DNA of 64,000 nt, taken from contig JAEPOG010000003.1 in assembly GCA_017643025.1 (NCBI GenBank), positions 558,001-622,000 of the forward strand, in the 5' to 3' direction. The notes beneath the pieces were generated by a model. It saw only the letters and a list, made by a program, of their open reading frames with translations. It was not told the DNA's origin and ran no database searches. The DNA is from Rhizobiaceae bacterium (lineage in GTDB: Bacteria; Pseudomonadota; Alphaproteobacteria; Rhizobiales; Rhizobiaceae). Below are positions 26,190 through 36,226 of the stretch, piece by piece. A program made the position numbers and the translations under genes. Positions within the stretch are counted from its first letter, which is position 1, and each line of letters begins with the position of its first letter.

Positions 26190-27395
26190 TTAGCGGAACT
26201 GGACGGTTTTGTACTCGCCGCCCTCGACGACATATTCGCGATAGGTGCCGGAGGCTTCGCCGGGGCCGATCAGCTCGACATTGGTCGCGCCGACATAGTC
26301 GACGTCGGTGCCGGCCTTGATCAGCTCAAGCGCCTTGCCCAACTGTCCCGGAAGAATCTTCTCGCCCGGAGCGTTGGCAACGTCGAGCACGTGGTCCTTG
26401 ATCGCCGCGCGGTCGGTTGAGCCGGCCTTTTGCATCGCCATGGCGATGAGAGCGGCGGCATCATAGCTTTCACGCGTGAACGAGCTGTCCGAGTTGACGC
26501 CGGCAGCCTGTGCTGCGGCGACAAACGCGTCAGCGCCTTCGCCTTCCGACCACGGAACCGAACCGATTGTGCCTTCCAGACCGTCGCCGATGGCGTCGAT
26601 CAGGCTCTGCGCGAACATGCCGTCGCCGAGAGCGAAGCGGTCGAACGCGCCTGCGTCCAGCGCCGAGCGGATGACGCCAACGCCGCCCTGATCGGCATAG
26701 CCGAACACGACCAGCAGGTCGCCGCCGGCGGCTGCCAGCGCGCCGACCTCGGCCGAGTAGTCGCCCTTGCCGTCTTCATGCGGGGCGTTGATCGTCACGG
26801 TGCCGCCCGCTGCTTCATAGGCGCCGGCGAAGGAGTCCGACAGGCCCTTGCCGTAGTCGTTGTTGGTGTAGGTGACGGCGACCTCGTCGATGCCCTGCGA
26901 CATCAGGATGTCGGCCAGCACCTGGCCCTGCCGCGCGTCCGACGGCGCCGTGCGGAAGAACAGGCCGTTGTCCTCGATGGTCGAAAGCGCCGGCGAAGTC
27001 GCCGACGGCGAAATCATGACGACGCCATTCGGAACGGCAACGTTGTTGGCAACCGCGGTCGTGACGCCCGAGCAGTCGGCGCCCATGATCGCGACCACAT
27101 TGTCCGACGTGACGAGGCGCTCGGCCGCAGCGGTGGCTGCTGCGCTGTCGATGCAGGTTGAATCTGCGCGCACGCCGACCAGCGTTTCGCCGTTGAGGAA
27201 CATGCCGCTCTCGTTGACCTCATTGAGCGCGAGTTCGGCGCTGTCGGCCATAGGCGGCGTCAGCGACTCGATCGGGCCCGTATAGCCCAGCAATATGCCG
27301 ACCTTGACCTCTTGCGCCTGAGTGGCGCTGGCGGCGGCCAGAAGGGCTGCCGCACCGGCAGTGGAAACCAGCACCTTGCGGATGGTGGAACGCAT
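26190..27395 (-). CDS. ABC transporter periplasmic branched-chain amino acid-binding protein
   Basis: A 401-residue type I periplasmic binding protein (Peripla_BP_6). The signal peptide covers residues 1-26, ending 'ASATQAQ'. The mature part begins 'EVKVGILLGYTGPIESL', with 'ADSTCIDSAAATAAAERLV' near 90, 'ISPSATSPALS' near 135 and 'TYTNNDYGKGL' near 185. It captures the substrate and delivers it to LivHM. Exact amino acid preference is not evident. The ATG at 27395 has a GGGAGAG site; an in-frame start 13 codons upstream is less likely. Confidence 0.92.
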   Translation of the reverse strand: MRSTIRKVLVSTAGAAALLAAASATQAQEVKVGILLGYTGPIESLTPPMADSAELALNEVNESGMFLNGETLVGVRADSTCIDSAAATAAAERLVTSDNVVAIMGADCSGVTTAVANNVAVPNGVVMISPSATSPALSTIEDNGLFFRTAPSDARQGQVLADILMSQGIDEVAVTYTNNDYGKGLSDSFAGAYEAAGGTVTINAPHEDGKGDYSAEVGALAAAGGDLLVVFGYADQGGVGVIRSALDAGAFDRFALGDGMFAQSLIDAIGDGLEGTIGSVPWSEGEGADAFVAAAQAAGVNSDSSFTRESYDAAALIAMAMQKAGSTDRAAIKDHVLDVANAPGEKILPGQLGKALELIKAGTDVDYVGATNVELIGPGEASGTYREYVVEGGEYKTVQFR

Positions 27396-27592
27396 AATGA
27401 CACTCTCCCGTTTGTTATTTTGCCCCTTGCTCACGCCGGACGATCGGCATGGCGGCGGTGGCCAGATACTTGCCCGGTGGCGGCTTTGTTGTAAAGCGTC
27501 GGCTAATTCCCCGGGGTTAACCCACCGTCATTGAAGGGGAAGCGGACCTCCGCCATATGCCGGGAGAGACCAAGCCTGAAGGAGCCAGAGCC

Positions 27593-28984
27593 ATGGCAGC
27601 GACGCGCACGGAAACGGACACATTCGGCGCCATCGAGGTGCCGGCGGACCGCTACTGGGGCGCGCAGACGCAGCGCTCGATCCGGAATTTCCGCATTGGC
27701 ACTGAGCGCATGCCGCTGCCACTGGTCCATGCGCTGGGGCTGGTGAAGCGCGCCGCGGCCGACGTCAACGTGGCGCTGGGCAAGCTCGACGCCGGGCTCG
27801 GCGAGGCGATCGCCAACGCCGCCGATGAGGTGCGGGAGGGCAAGCTGGACGATCATTTTCCGCTGGTCGTCTGGCAGACGGGTTCCGGCACGCAGTCGAA
27901 CATGAACGCCAATGAGGTGATCTCGAACCGGGCCATCGAGATGCTGGGCGGCGAGATGGGATCGAAAGAGCCCGTCCATCCCAACGATCACGTTAATATG
28001 AGTCAGTCGTCAAACGACACCTTTCCGACGGCGATGCACATCGCGGTGGCGACGGAAGCGAAGCAGCGGTTGTTGCCGGCGCTCGGACATCTCAGGGATG
28101 CGCTGGAGACGAAGCGCCTGGCCTTCGATCACATCGTCAAGATTGGCCGCACCCACACGCAGGACGCCACGCCGCTGACGCTTGGCCAGGAGTTCTCCGG
28201 CTATGTCGCTGCGCTCGACCTCTCGGCGAAACGCATCGAGGAAGCGCTGGGCGACGTCTATGCGCTCGCGCAGGGTGGTACCGCCGTTGGCACCGGGCTC
28301 AACGCGCCGGAAGGTTTTGCCGAAGCCTTCGGTGCACGTGTCGCCGAGATCAGCGGCCTGCCGTTTCGCACGGCGGCAAACAAGTTCGAGGCGCTGGCCA
28401 GCCATGGCGCGCTGACCGCGTTCCATGGCGCTTTGTCTGCCCTTGCGGCAGACCTCTTCAAGATCGCCAACGACATCCGTTTCCTGGGTTCCGGCCCGCG
28501 CTCGGGGCTGGGCGAACTCAGCCTGCCTGAGAACGAGCCGGGTTCGTCCATCATGCCCGGCAAGGTGAACCCGACCCAGGCCGAGGCGCTGACCATGGTG
28601 GCGACGCAGGTAACCGGCAATCACACCACTGTTGCCATGGCCGCCAGCCAGGGCCATTTCGAGCTCAACGTTTTCAAGCCGGTGATCGCCAACGCCGTGC
28701 TGCAGTCGGTGCGGCTGCTGGCGGACGGCATGCGCTCCTTTGCCGATAATTGCGTAGCCGGCATCGAGGCCAACGAGCCGCGAATCGCCGAGCTGATGCG
28801 CCAGTCGCTGATGCTCGTGACGGCGCTGGCGCCGCGAATCGGCTACGACGCGGCGGCCAAAATCGCCAAGGCAGCGCACCGGAACGGAACAACTCTGCGT
28901 GAAGAGGCGGTCGGCAGTGGGCTGGTGACGGAGGCCGAATATGACGAGATCGTCCGTCCGGAAGTCATGATCCGCCCGGGTTGA
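27593..28984 (+). CDS. fumC: Fumarate hydratase, class II
   Basis: A 463-residue TCA-cycle enzyme interconverting fumarate and malate. It has '[15 protein letters not shown]' near residue 19, '[15 protein letters not shown]' near 97, '[21 protein letters not shown]' near 130, '[16 protein letters not shown]' near 185 and the superfamily signature '[13 protein letters not shown]' near 317. The catalytic His and Ser are in these blocks. AAGGAG lies 8 bases before the ATG at 27593. Confidence 0.97.
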   Translation: MAATRTETDTFGAIEVPADRYWGAQTQRSIRNFRIGTERMPLPLVHALGLVKRAAADVNVALGKLDAGLGEAIANAADEVREGKLDDHFPLVVWQTGSGTQSNMNANEVISNRAIEMLGGEMGSKEPVHPNDHVNMSQSSNDTFPTAMHIAVATEAKQRLLPALGHLRDALETKRLAFDHIVKIGRTHTQDATPLTLGQEFSGYVAALDLSAKRIEEALGDVYALAQGGTAVGTGLNAPEGFAEAFGARVAEISGLPFRTAANKFEALASHGALTAFHGALSALAADLFKIANDIRFLGSGPRSGLGELSLPENEPGSSIMPGKVNPTQAEALTMVATQVTGNHTTVAMAASQGHFELNVFKPVIANAVLQSVRLLADGMRSFADNCVAGIEANEPRIAELMRQSLMLVTALAPRIGYDAAAKIAKAAHRNGTTLREEAVGSGLVTEAEYDEIVRPEVMIRPG

Positions 28985-29029
28985 AGCGATCGCCGGCGGA
29001 TGGACGCGCTCTACGCCGGGTTTCAAATG

Positions 29030-29044
29030 TGAACGCAGCGTTCA
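29030..29044. promoter_or_regulatory. Short perfect palindrome upstream of a DoxX gene
   Basis: TGAACGC-A-GCGTTCA, a 7-1-7 palindrome 73 bases upstream of the DoxX start and 46 bases after the fumC stop. The form is typical of dimeric repressor operators (TetR, HxlR or MarR type). No regulator gene lies beside it. Confidence 0.45.
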
Positions 29045-29116
29045 GTATTCCGGGGCTGTCGAACACGCACATGCCCGCTAATCAGCGCGAATCGCATTCA
29101 CACGGGAACAACATCA

Positions 29117-29506
29117 ATGTCGAACAACGTGGTCCTTCTCATCGCCCGGATTCTGCTCTCCGTCATGTTCATCATGGCGGGATTCTCGAAGTTCGGCAGT
29201 ATCGAGGGTATTTCCGGTTATATCGGCTCGGTCGGATTGCCGGCGCCGACGCTGCTCGCCTGGCTGTCGGGCATCTGGGAAGTGGTCGCGGGCGTCGCCG
29301 TGCTCGTCGGCTTCCAGACCCGGATCGCCGCGCTCGCTCTGGCGCTCTTCTGTGTTCTCACAGCAGTGTTCTTCCACAACAATCTCGCCGACCAGATGCA
29401 GATGTCGATCTTTTTCAAGAACTTCGCGCTGGTCGGGGGCTTCCTCGCGCTCTACGCCGCCGGTCCCGGCTCGATCTCGATCGACGGCCGCCGCGCATCC
29501 GCCTGA
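29117..29506 (+). CDS. DoxX family membrane protein
   Basis: A 129-residue protein with four helices. It carries the DoxX pattern: 'LLIARILLSVMFIMAGFSKFG' at residues 6-26, 'GLPAPTLLAWLSGIWEVVAGVAVLVGFQTR' in the middle, and 'FFHNNLADQMQMSIFFKNFALVGG' near 85-108. DoxX-like proteins are linked to quinone or thiosulfate redox and to oxidative stress responses in some bacteria, but a biochemical role is not assigned for this branch. It has its own terminator. Confidence 0.85.
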   Translation: MSNNVVLLIARILLSVMFIMAGFSKFGSIEGISGYIGSVGLPAPTLLAWLSGIWEVVAGVAVLVGFQTRIAALALALFCVLTAVFFHNNLADQMQMSIFFKNFALVGGFLALYAAGPGSISIDGRRASA

Positions 29507-29529
29507 ACCGTCTGAAGGCAACGCAGACG

Positions 29530-29558
29530 AAGGCCCGGAGCATCGCTCCGGGCCTTTT
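29530..29558 (+). terminator. Rho-independent terminator of the first DoxX gene
   Basis: AAGGCCCGGAGC, 3-base loop, GCTCCGGGCCTT, then TT. Confidence 0.93.
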
Positions 29559-29614
29559 GCTATGCGGACCGCCCCTGCAAAGATATTGTGCGGCGTTGCT
29601 GCGCGGAGGCTGCC

Positions 29615-30019
29615 ATGACGCCTGCATTTCTTCTCATCGCTCGCTTGATGCTGGCCATGATGTTCCTTGACAGCGGCTGGGCGGCGCTGAGCAATATCGA
29701 GGGCACCGCCGGCTATTTCGCCCGGCTCGGCCTGCCGCTTCCGATGCTTGCCGCATGGGGCGTCGGCCTGTTCGAACTGGCGGGCGGCGCGCTTCTGATA
29801 GCCGGCTTCCTGACCCGGCCGGCGGCGGCGCTCCTGGCCGCCTTCGCGCTCGTGGCGACCTTCCTCGGGCACTACGGGCAGGGCGATGACGCCATGCTTG
29901 CCTTCATGCACCGGCAGATGCTGGTGAAGGACATCGCCGTCGCCGGCGGGCTGATCGTGCTTGCGATACAGGGCGCCGGGCGGTTTTCGGTCGATGGACG
30001 GATGCCACCCCGCGCTTGA
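29615..30019 (+). CDS. Second DoxX family membrane protein
   Basis: A 134-residue paralogue of the preceding gene with the same four-helix plan: 'LLIARLMLAMMFLDSGWAAL' at the N-terminus, 'GLPLPMLAAWGVGLFELAGGALLIAGFLTRPAA', 'LGHYGQGDDAMLAFMHRQMLVKDIAVAGG'. The two align throughout, so this is a tandem duplication followed by divergence. Because the first gene ends in a strong terminator, this copy probably has its own promoter in the short gap. Confidence 0.83.
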   Translation: MTPAFLLIARLMLAMMFLDSGWAALSNIEGTAGYFARLGLPLPMLAAWGVGLFELAGGALLIAGFLTRPAAALLAAFALVATFLGHYGQGDDAMLAFMHRQMLVKDIAVAGGLIVLAIQGAGRFSVDGRMPPRA

Positions 30020-30044
30020 CGCTATCCGGCGGCGCCCGGTCTCC

Positions 30045-30171
30045 GCCCCCTCCACCACGCTTCGCGTGGTCCCCTTCCCCCGTGCACGGGGGAAGATCCA
30101 CAGCCGTGGCCGTCCGCGATCCTCGATCCTCCCCTGCGAAGCGGGGGACCGCCGTAGGCGGTGGAGGGGGC
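30045..30171. repeat. Palindromic intergenic element (RIME/BIME-like)
   Basis: A 127-bp non-coding element bounded by perfect terminal inverted repeats GCCCCCTCCACC (30045-30056) and GGTGGAGGGGGC (30160-30171). Inside are smaller stems: CCACGC/GCGTGG, CCCCCGTGCACGGGGG and CCCCTGCGAAGCGGGG. Palindrome mosaics of this look are scattered between genes in Mesorhizobium and relatives. It sits at the convergent junction of the DoxX and hisG genes, where it could also act in transcription termination. The copy number elsewhere in the genome is unknown. Confidence 0.75.
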
Positions 30172-30174
30172 GGC

Positions 30175-30876
30175 CTAAGCGCTGGAACCGGCCAACGCGC
30201 CGGCAAGCTCCCCAACGATCTTCTGATCGGACGCGCTGCGTTCTTTCTTCGATGCCGCGAGGCACGCCTCGGAACGCAGGATCACGCCGTCTTCCAGCAC
30301 CTTGAGGTGGTTGGCCCGCAGCGTCGATCCGGTGGTGGTGATGTCGACGATCACGTCCGCCGAGCCCGCCGCCGGCGCGCCTTCGGTGGCGCCGAGGCTC
30401 TCCACGATGCGGTAGACCTGAATGCCGTGCTTGCCGGAGAAGAACTGCTGCGTCAGCCGCCAGTACTTCGTTGCGATCCTGAGCCGGCGGCCGTGCCGCT
30501 GGCGGAAGTCGGCGGCCACGTCGTCCAGATCGGCCATCGTGTCGACGTCGAGCCACATGTCGGGCACGGCGACGACCACATCGGCCCGACCGAAACCGAG
30601 ACGCGCCGCGATCTCCGCCCGGCTGTCGAAATCGGCAATCGTCTCGCGCAGCAGATCCTCGCCTGTCACGCCGAGATCGATGTTGCCCTGTGCGATTTCG
30701 CTGGCGATCTCGGACGCCGACAGGAAGACGAGCTCCACCTCCGGACGGCCGGTGAGCGCGGCACGGTAACGCCGTGCATCCTCCGGCATCTCGGCGGGCA
30801 GGCCGGCATCAGCCATGTGCTTCAGAGCCTGGTCCTTCAGGCGGCCCTTGGAGGGGAGGGCAAGCGTGATGCTCAT
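30175..30876 (-). CDS. hisG: ATP phosphoribosyltransferase catalytic subunit (short form)
   Basis: A 233-residue HisG of the short type, which lacks the regulatory C-terminal domain and needs HisZ. It has '[14 protein letters not shown]' at the N-terminus, '[13 protein letters not shown]' near residue 63 and the PRPP-binding '[15 protein letters not shown]' near 177. It catalyses the first step of histidine synthesis. It overlaps hisZ by an ATGA, so subunit ratios are probably coupled. Confidence 0.96.
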   Translation of the reverse strand: MSITLALPSKGRLKDQALKHMADAGLPAEMPEDARRYRAALTGRPEVELVFLSASEIASEIAQGNIDLGVTGEDLLRETIADFDSRAEIAARLGFGRADVVVAVPDMWLDVDTMADLDDVAADFRQRHGRRLRIATKYWRLTQQFFSGKHGIQVYRIVESLGATEGAPAAGSADVIVDITTTGSTLRANHLKVLEDGVILRSEACLAASKKERSASDQKIVGELAGALAGSSA

Positions 30877-31979
30877 CGCCGCGCCTCCGCGATGCGGTCG
30901 AGCCAGACCGAGAAGCCGACGCCGGGGATGGGCGACTTCGCGCCGAGAAGCGTCAGTAGTCGGTCGTAGCGGCCGCCACCGGCCAGCGGACGGTCGCCGC
31001 CAGGCAGGCCGATCTCGAAGACGAGGCCGGTGTAGTAGTCGAGCGGGCGGCCGAACGAGGCGTCGTATTCGACGCTGCCGGACAGCGCGTGAGAGGCGAC
31101 CGCCTCGGCGCGCTCGTTGAAGCGCGCAAGCGCCGCGCCCAGCGACAGCTTGGCGTCTTTGGCGAAGGCTTCGAGCGCGGACCCTGCATCGGCCAGCGGC
31201 GCGCGGATGGCGAGAAAGGCCTTCAGTGCGGCCAGCGCCTCGTCGGAGAGCTGCACGCTGCGCAGTTCCGATTTCGCGATCAGCCGGCTGGCGATTTCTT
31301 CCGCCGTACGTCCCGCGCCCGGCGAATGCCCGGCAGCTTCCATGCGCTCGGCGATGTGCGCGGCGAGTGGCTCCGGTTCGCCTGCGAGAAGCAGCGAGGC
31401 GGCCGGTTCGTCCAGTGCTGCGGCGCGGCGCGGATTGGCGAGATCGGCAAGAGCGCCCTCGAGCGCGGCGCGCGAGCCGAAGGCGCGCGCCAGCCGCTTC
31501 TGCCAGCCGCGCGGCAGGCCGAGTGCGGCGAGCACCGCCTCGAACACGCCCTGATCGCCGATCGTGACTGCCAGCGTTTTGCCCGGCAGCAGTCGCGCCA
31601 GCAGCGCATGCGCATCGGCCACGGAGCGGGCGTCGGCGGTGGCGATGTCGGTCTCACCGAGATCCTCGATACCGGCCTGGAAGAATTCGGCCCCGCCTTC
31701 GCGGCGCTGGCGAAATACCTCGCCGAGATAGCCGTAGCGGCGCGGCGTGGCGGCGCGGGAGGCGATGTGGTCGAGGCAGACGGGGATGGTGAATTCGGGG
31801 CGCAGGCAGAGCGACTGGCCGGTTTCGCTTTCGGTGAGGTAGATGCGGCGGCGCAAATCCTCGCCCGCCATGTCGAGGAAGGGGTCGGCCGGCTGCAGGA
31901 TGGCGACATCGGTCAGCGGCGCGCTAGAGGCCTCGAACTGCGCGGTGATTTCGTCGGCAAAGTCGGGCAGGGCGGTCAT
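30873..31979 (-). CDS. hisZ: ATP phosphoribosyltransferase regulatory subunit
   Basis: A 368-residue HisRS paralogue without tRNA-charging function. The class II synthetase core is visible: '[20 protein letters not shown]' near residue 52, '[15 protein letters not shown]' near 80, '[15 protein letters not shown]' near 297 and 'GGGRYDRLL' near 325. It activates HisG and mediates histidine feedback. The ATG at 31979 lies 4 bases after the hisS stop; an in-frame extension upstream runs through hisS and is rejected. Confidence 0.95.
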   Translation of the reverse strand: MTALPDFADEITAQFEASSAPLTDVAILQPADPFLDMAGEDLRRRIYLTESETGQSLCLRPEFTIPVCLDHIASRAATPRRYGYLGEVFRQRREGGAEFFQAGIEDLGETDIATADARSVADAHALLARLLPGKTLAVTIGDQGVFEAVLAALGLPRGWQKRLARAFGSRAALEGALADLANPRRAAALDEPAASLLLAGEPEPLAAHIAERMEAAGHSPGAGRTAEEIASRLIAKSELRSVQLSDEALAALKAFLAIRAPLADAGSALEAFAKDAKLSLGAALARFNERAEAVASHALSGSVEYDASFGRPLDYYTGLVFEIGLPGGDRPLAGGGRYDRLLTLLGAKSPIPGVGFSVWLDRIAEARR

Positions 31980-31983
31980 GCGC

Positions 31984-33519
31984 TCACTTCCCCGCCGCCC
32001 GATCCTCTGCCTGACCCCGGAGCACCTTCTGCACAGCCTCGACCAGCTCGGCCTCGGGCACCGAGAACTGCGCCGGGCGGCCTTCGCGCCAGGCGGTGTT
32101 GTCCTCGATTTCCTTCGACAGCTGCTCGCCGAGCGCCATGTCCTTGATCTGGACCTCGCGCTTTTCGCGCTCGTCGCCGCCCTGGATGATGACGCAGGGC
32201 GCGCCGCGCCGGTCGGCATATTTCATCTGCGCCTTCATGCCGGAACCGCCGAGATACATCTCGGCGCGGATGCCGGCGGCTCGCAGGCTGGTGACCATCT
32301 TCTGGTAGCGGCCGAGGCTTTCGGTATCGCGGTCCATGACAAGCACGACGACAGGCGCGATGACGCTGGAGGTGTCCAGCTTGCCGAGGTTCTTCAGCGC
32401 CGTGGTGAGGCGCGACACACCGATGGAAAAGCCTGTAGCCGGCACCGGCTCGCCGCGGAAGCGCGAGACGAGGCCATCATAACGCCCGCCGCCTGCCACA
32501 GAGCCGAAGCGGACAATCTCGCCCTTCTCGTTCGGCACCTCGAACAGAAGCTCGGCCTCGTAGACCGGGCCGGTGTAATATTCGAGCCCGCGCACGACGG
32601 AGGGGTCGATCTTGATGCGATCCTCGCCATAGCCAGCCGCGCGGAACAGATTGTTAATTTCATCGAGCTCGCGTGCGCCTTCTGCGTCAGCGCTCAAATC
32701 TTCCAGGCTATTGATGAGATTTCCAATTGTCAGTCCGCTTGAGACTGAACTGGTGGAACCACTGCCTTCCTCTCCCCATCCGAGAGTGCCGAGTAGCCGA
32801 TTTATTTGGGTATCATCTAAACCGGCGCCTTTCGTGTGATCGCCGCTTTCGTCAGTACGCCCCTTAACGCTCAGCAATTGCAGCACGCCATCTCGACCGA
32901 ACTTGTCGAATTTGTCCAAAGCCCGAAGAACGGTAAGCCGCTGGCCTGCCTTATCGTCGCCGGTCAGTCCAACAGCCGACAGAAGTGAGTCCAGAACCTT
33001 GCGGTTGTTCACCCGGATCACATAGTCGCCGCGCGCGATGCCGACGGCTTCCAGCGTGTCGGCCATTATCATCGCCATTTCGGCGTCGGCGGCGACGCCG
33101 GGCGTGCCGACGATGTCGGCATCGAACTGCATGAACTGGCGGAAGCGGCCCGGTCCCGGCTTCTCGTTGCGGAACACCCAGCCCGAGCGGTAGCTTCGGA
33201 AGGGCTTGGGCAGCGTCTCGAAATTCTCCGCCACGTAGCGCGCCAGCGGCGCGGTCAGGTCGTAGCGAAGCGACAGCCACTGCTCGTCGTCGTCCTGGAA
33301 GGAGAACACGCCCTCGTTGGGCCGGTCCTGGTCGGGCAGGAACTTGCCCAGCGCGTCGGTGTATTCCACGAAAGGCTGCTCCACCGGCTCGAAACCGTAG
33401 AGCTCGAACTTCTCGCGGATGGCGCGCATCATCGCGTCGACCGCGCGGATTTCCTCCGCCGTGCGGTCGGCAAAGCCGCGCGGCAGCCGCGCCTTCATTT
33501 TCTCAGCCTTGTCAGCCAT
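31984..33519 (-). CDS. hisS: Histidyl-tRNA synthetase, alphaproteobacterial type
   Basis: A 511-residue class II synthetase, about 85 residues longer than E. coli HisRS. Motif 2 is '[17 protein letters not shown]' (113-129), HisA '[15 protein letters not shown]' (311-325) and HisB '[16 protein letters not shown]' (339-354), with an anticodon-binding domain after about 400. The insertion domain (about 170-300) is large and contains the Ser/Gly-rich '[14 protein letters not shown]'. The gene segment for residues 193-293 has clearly lower GC than its flanks. Length and form fit the divergent HisRS that pairs with A73 tRNA-His, which is also in this window. First gene of hisS-hisZ-hisG. Confidence 0.96.
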   Translation of the reverse strand: MADKAEKMKARLPRGFADRTAEEIRAVDAMMRAIREKFELYGFEPVEQPFVEYTDALGKFLPDQDRPNEGVFSFQDDDEQWLSLRYDLTAPLARYVAENFETLPKPFRSYRSGWVFRNEKPGPGRFRQFMQFDADIVGTPGVAADAEMAMIMADTLEAVGIARGDYVIRVNNRKVLDSLLSAVGLTGDDKAGQRLTVLRALDKFDKFGRDGVLQLLSVKGRTDESGDHTKGAGLDDTQINRLLGTLGWGEEGSGSTSSVSSGLTIGNLINSLEDLSADAEGARELDEINNLFRAAGYGEDRIKIDPSVVRGLEYYTGPVYEAELLFEVPNEKGEIVRFGSVAGGGRYDGLVSRFRGEPVPATGFSIGVSRLTTALKNLGKLDTSSVIAPVVVLVMDRDTESLGRYQKMVTSLRAAGIRAEMYLGGSGMKAQMKYADRRGAPCVIIQGGDEREKREVQIKDMALGEQLSKEIEDNTAWREGRPAQFSVPEAELVEAVQKVLRGQAEDRAAGK

Positions 33520-33613
33520 TAGAGGAAGTCCGTATCCGCCAAAGGAAATCGCGCCGCGGCGAGGGCGCGGCTGTCCTAACCGACAGGGCGGATTCCGACA
33601 AGTGCGGCTGATG

Positions 33614-34147
33614 TCAGAGCTTCGCCAGCACGTCCTTCCAGAAGGCGCGCCAGCGGGCGATCTCGTCCGCGTCAGCCAGCTTCTGGTGTGCCAGCGCCAC
33701 GAGCACCTTGCCGTCGCCCTTGTCCTCGACCGAAAGAACGATGGCCGTTCCGTCCTCCAGCGAGGCGCGCCAGTAACTGCGTTTGGGCGTGACGCTGGTG
33801 CGGCTCTCGCCCGCGATGCCATCGAAATCCGGCATTGCGTCCAGCAACCCGCACACTTGAGTATAGATGTCATCGCGCTCGCCGGGCAGCGACCGCGTGA
33901 CCGACACCTCGTAGCTGCCGTCGGCGCGCTGGCCGGGGTCGCGCCGGCCGATATGCTGCTCGAAGGCCACGGTGATCGCCTGTGACCACCAGCCATTGGC
34001 GTCGCCGGTGGCCTTTACCTTTCGCGCGATCTCAGTGTGCGAGAGCTTTTCGGCGCCAATGCCGGTGAGGAATTCGAGCCACTCGTCCCAGCTTCGCGCC
34101 GTGCCGCTGGCGATCGTGTCGGTATCGGCGGGACGCGTCGAATTCAA
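33614..34147 (-). CDS. DUF4287/SRPBCC-like conserved hypothetical protein
   Basis: A 177-residue soluble protein. Residues 18-70 look like DUF4287 ('[26 protein letters not shown]', then '[16 protein letters not shown]'). The C-terminal part, rich in beta-strand ('[12 protein letters not shown]', '[32 protein letters not shown]'), resembles START/SRPBCC folds. The function is unknown. The start is decided by GGAGG 7 bases upstream of a TTG at 34147; the ATG nine codons earlier has no ribosome site. It lies 94 bases upstream of hisS on the same strand. Confidence 0.7.
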   Translation of the reverse strand: MNSTRPADTDTIASGTARSWDEWLEFLTGIGAEKLSHTEIARKVKATGDANGWWSQAITVAFEQHIGRRDPGQRADGSYEVSVTRSLPGERDDIYTQVCGLLDAMPDFDGIAGESRTSVTPKRSYWRASLEDGTAIVLSVEDKGDGKVLVALAHQKLADADEIARWRAFWKDVLAKL

Positions 34148-34264
34148 GCTCGTTCCTCCAGTTGGCTGGCGCAAAGCCTATGTGCGCCGCCCGGAGTGTC
34201 AAGCGTAGCCGGTCGGGCGCGGGGCGGGGTCCGCCCACCGCCCCGCGCGCCGCCCCGCCTCTCC

Positions 34265-36226
34265 TCAGCTCACGATCCTGAGGTTGGACAGCTCGTCGCC
34301 GATTTGCTTGAAGGTATCGGACAGGCTTCCGCCGGTGGCGTTCCAGTAGAGCTTAGCCGGTTTGCTCGGGTCGTTGGGATCCTTGCGGAAGCGCGAGTCG
34401 GAGGCGCAGTTCTTCAGCGCCTGGATGGCTGCATTTTCGCCGGCATCGCTGGTGGACAGGTCGAGCGATACCGTCATCACGATCACGCCCGCAGCCTTGG
34501 CGTTGGCGCAGACCGACTCCATCTGCTGGTTGAGCGCGGCGGTGTAGTTGCTGTTGGAATAGTCGTAAGCGCCGAGCCCGCTGCTGCCCATCATCAAGCG
34601 CGAGGTGCCGGTGCCATTGTAGCCCTTGCCGGCGTAGCCGTAAGCCGAATAGGTCGACTTGTTGCCCGCCGGGTCGGAATAGCCCAGCGAGCCCGGTGTG
34701 TAATAGGTGTTCACGCCGTCGGTGAGCACGATGACGATCTTGTCGTTGCCTTTTTCGCCGTCGGGCCGACCTTCGGTGTAAGGCGCGCCGCCCGACACCA
34801 CGCGCCAGCCCCAGGCCACCCCTTCCGGCACATTGGTGGCACCGCTCGGCGCCATGGCATCGATCGCGCTCTTGATCGACGCGAGGCCTGCCTCCGTCGT
34901 CACGTCGGTCAGCGGCGTGATCGGATTGGTGGTGCAGCTGTAGTTCGGCCCGGTGCCTTGCGAGGTCGTCGCGCCGTAGGGCCTGACATCGAAATATTTG
35001 GTCATGTTTCGCTGGCGCACCGCGCCTGACGCGTCTTCGGTGCCGTCGTTCCACCAGTTGTTGACGGCCGAGAAATTATCGGGCGTGCCGTCGCTTTCGG
35101 TCGCCCAGCGGTCGCCCGGCTCGTCAGGCGCGAACATAGGTACGAAAAGTGTCGCAGGCGTGCCGTATATGGCGCCGAGTTCCGAAACGCCGGCGTCGGG
35201 CGGGGTGTCGTTCACGTTGTAGGGGTAGGGGCGCGACTCCACGCAGCCCTGCCAGCTCGCATAGGTGCTGATCGTCTCGTCCCAATAGCCCGTTTCCTGC
35301 CAGTGGCCGGAGCGGCAGCTGCCGTTGGAACGGTAACGGGTGCAGACCCATTCATTGCCGGTCGCGACCCACTCGCGTGACTCGACCTTCTGCATGTCCT
35401 TGAACAGCGAGAAGCGGCTGAGGATCGTGTCCTGGTCGTCGCCCCAGCCGGTGCCGCGCTTGTACCAGACGCCGCCCGTCTTCTCGGCGTAGCGGTCGGG
35501 CTCGGTGAGCGTAGACCAGTCGAAATTCTCCTGGTGAATGGGCGAGATGCCGGCCGTATCGATCCAGTTTTCGCCACTCGCGCCGGGGCCTACATTGACG
35601 GATGCCGCGAACGGCACGAGGCCGAACTGCACCGGCTTCTCCACCTGTTTGATCAGTGCAGCCTGCTGGGCCAGCGTCTCGACCAGCTGCTTCGCTGCCG
35701 TCTTGAGGAGTGCAATGCGCTTCTGGCCCGATCCGGAGCCGAGGAAGTCCATCGAGCCCGAATTGTCGAGCACCAAAGCAACTTCCAGCGTGTTCTTCAG
35801 CCTGATTTCCGTCGCGGCCTGCGTGCCGATCGTCGGATTGGCGCTGTTGCCACGCAGGCTCTGGAATACCGGAAAGAAATGCGGCTTGTAATTGAGCGTT
35901 GCCGACAGTTTGAGTGTCCCGCCGCCGGCCTGGTTGCTTGGCAGCACCACCGTCAGGTTGGTCGATGCCGGGTCGACGGGCCCAAGATTGGCCTCGAAGA
36001 AATTCTGGGCGTAGGCCAGCACCGCGGCCTCGCTTGCGCCGGAGACGATGTGCCGCGCCGTGGCGATGCCCGCGGCGTCGAGCGCGTTGTGAATGACCTG
36101 CCGCTGGCGGTTCAATTCGGCGTAGTCAACCGCCAGGGCCAGTCCGCCCATCATGGGAACCAGCGCCGCCACCACCGCTATTGCGTAGTTGCCACGCCTG
36201 TCCCGAAGGAACTCGAGGAGAGACAT
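34265..36226 (-). CDS. TadG-like pilus-associated protein with VWA domain (copy 1)
   Basis: A 653-residue envelope protein. The N-terminal TadE/TadG segment has a basic start and one membrane helix at about residues 14-34 ('AIAVVAALVPMMGGLALAVDY'). A VWA domain begins near residue 148 with the MIDAS motif 'VLDNSGSMD' and later 'VLTDGVNTYY'. Inside it is a long Trp/Cys-containing insert (about 270-330) that differs from copy 2. TadG-like proteins are minor or anchoring parts of Tad/Flp pili; no other tad genes lie here. The ATG at 36226 fits the TadG start; a TTG six codons upstream is possible. No terminator separates it from the upstream promoter region. Confidence 0.88.
   Translation of the reverse strand: MSLLEFLRDRRGNYAIAVVAALVPMMGGLALAVDYAELNRQRQVIHNALDAAGIATARHIVSGASEAAVLAYAQNFFEANLGPVDPASTNLTVVLPSNQAGGGTLKLSATLNYKPHFFPVFQSLRGNSANPTIGTQAATEIRLKNTLEVALVLDNSGSMDFLGSGSGQKRIALLKTAAKQLVETLAQQAALIKQVEKPVQFGLVPFAASVNVGPGASGENWIDTAGISPIHQENFDWSTLTEPDRYAEKTGGVWYKRGTGWGDDQDTILSRFSLFKDMQKVESREWVATGNEWVCTRYRSNGSCRSGHWQETGYWDETISTYASWQGCVESRPYPYNVNDTPPDAGVSELGAIYGTPATLFVPMFAPDEPGDRWATESDGTPDNFSAVNNWWNDGTEDASGAVRQRNMTKYFDVRPYGATTSQGTGPNYSCTTNPITPLTDVTTEAGLASIKSAIDAMAPSGATNVPEGVAWGWRVVSGGAPYTEGRPDGEKGNDKIVIVLTDGVNTYYTPGSLGYSDPAGNKSTYSAYGYAGKGYNGTGTSRLMMGSSGLGAYDYSNSNYTAALNQQMESVCANAKAAGVIVMTVSLDLSTSDAGENAAIQALKNCASDSRFRKDPNDPSKPAKLYWNATGGSLSDTFKQIGDELSNLRIVS

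Noticed and set aside
29114..30556. A 480-codon minus-strand frame across both DoxX genes and the palindromic element
   Set aside because: It is opposite to the DoxX genes and runs through a terminator and a repeat. No family pattern; it is a frame kept open by high GC.
33520..33996. N-terminal extension of hisS into the upstream gene
   Set aside because: The extension is read out of frame from the DUF4287-like gene. HisRS begins normally at 33519.
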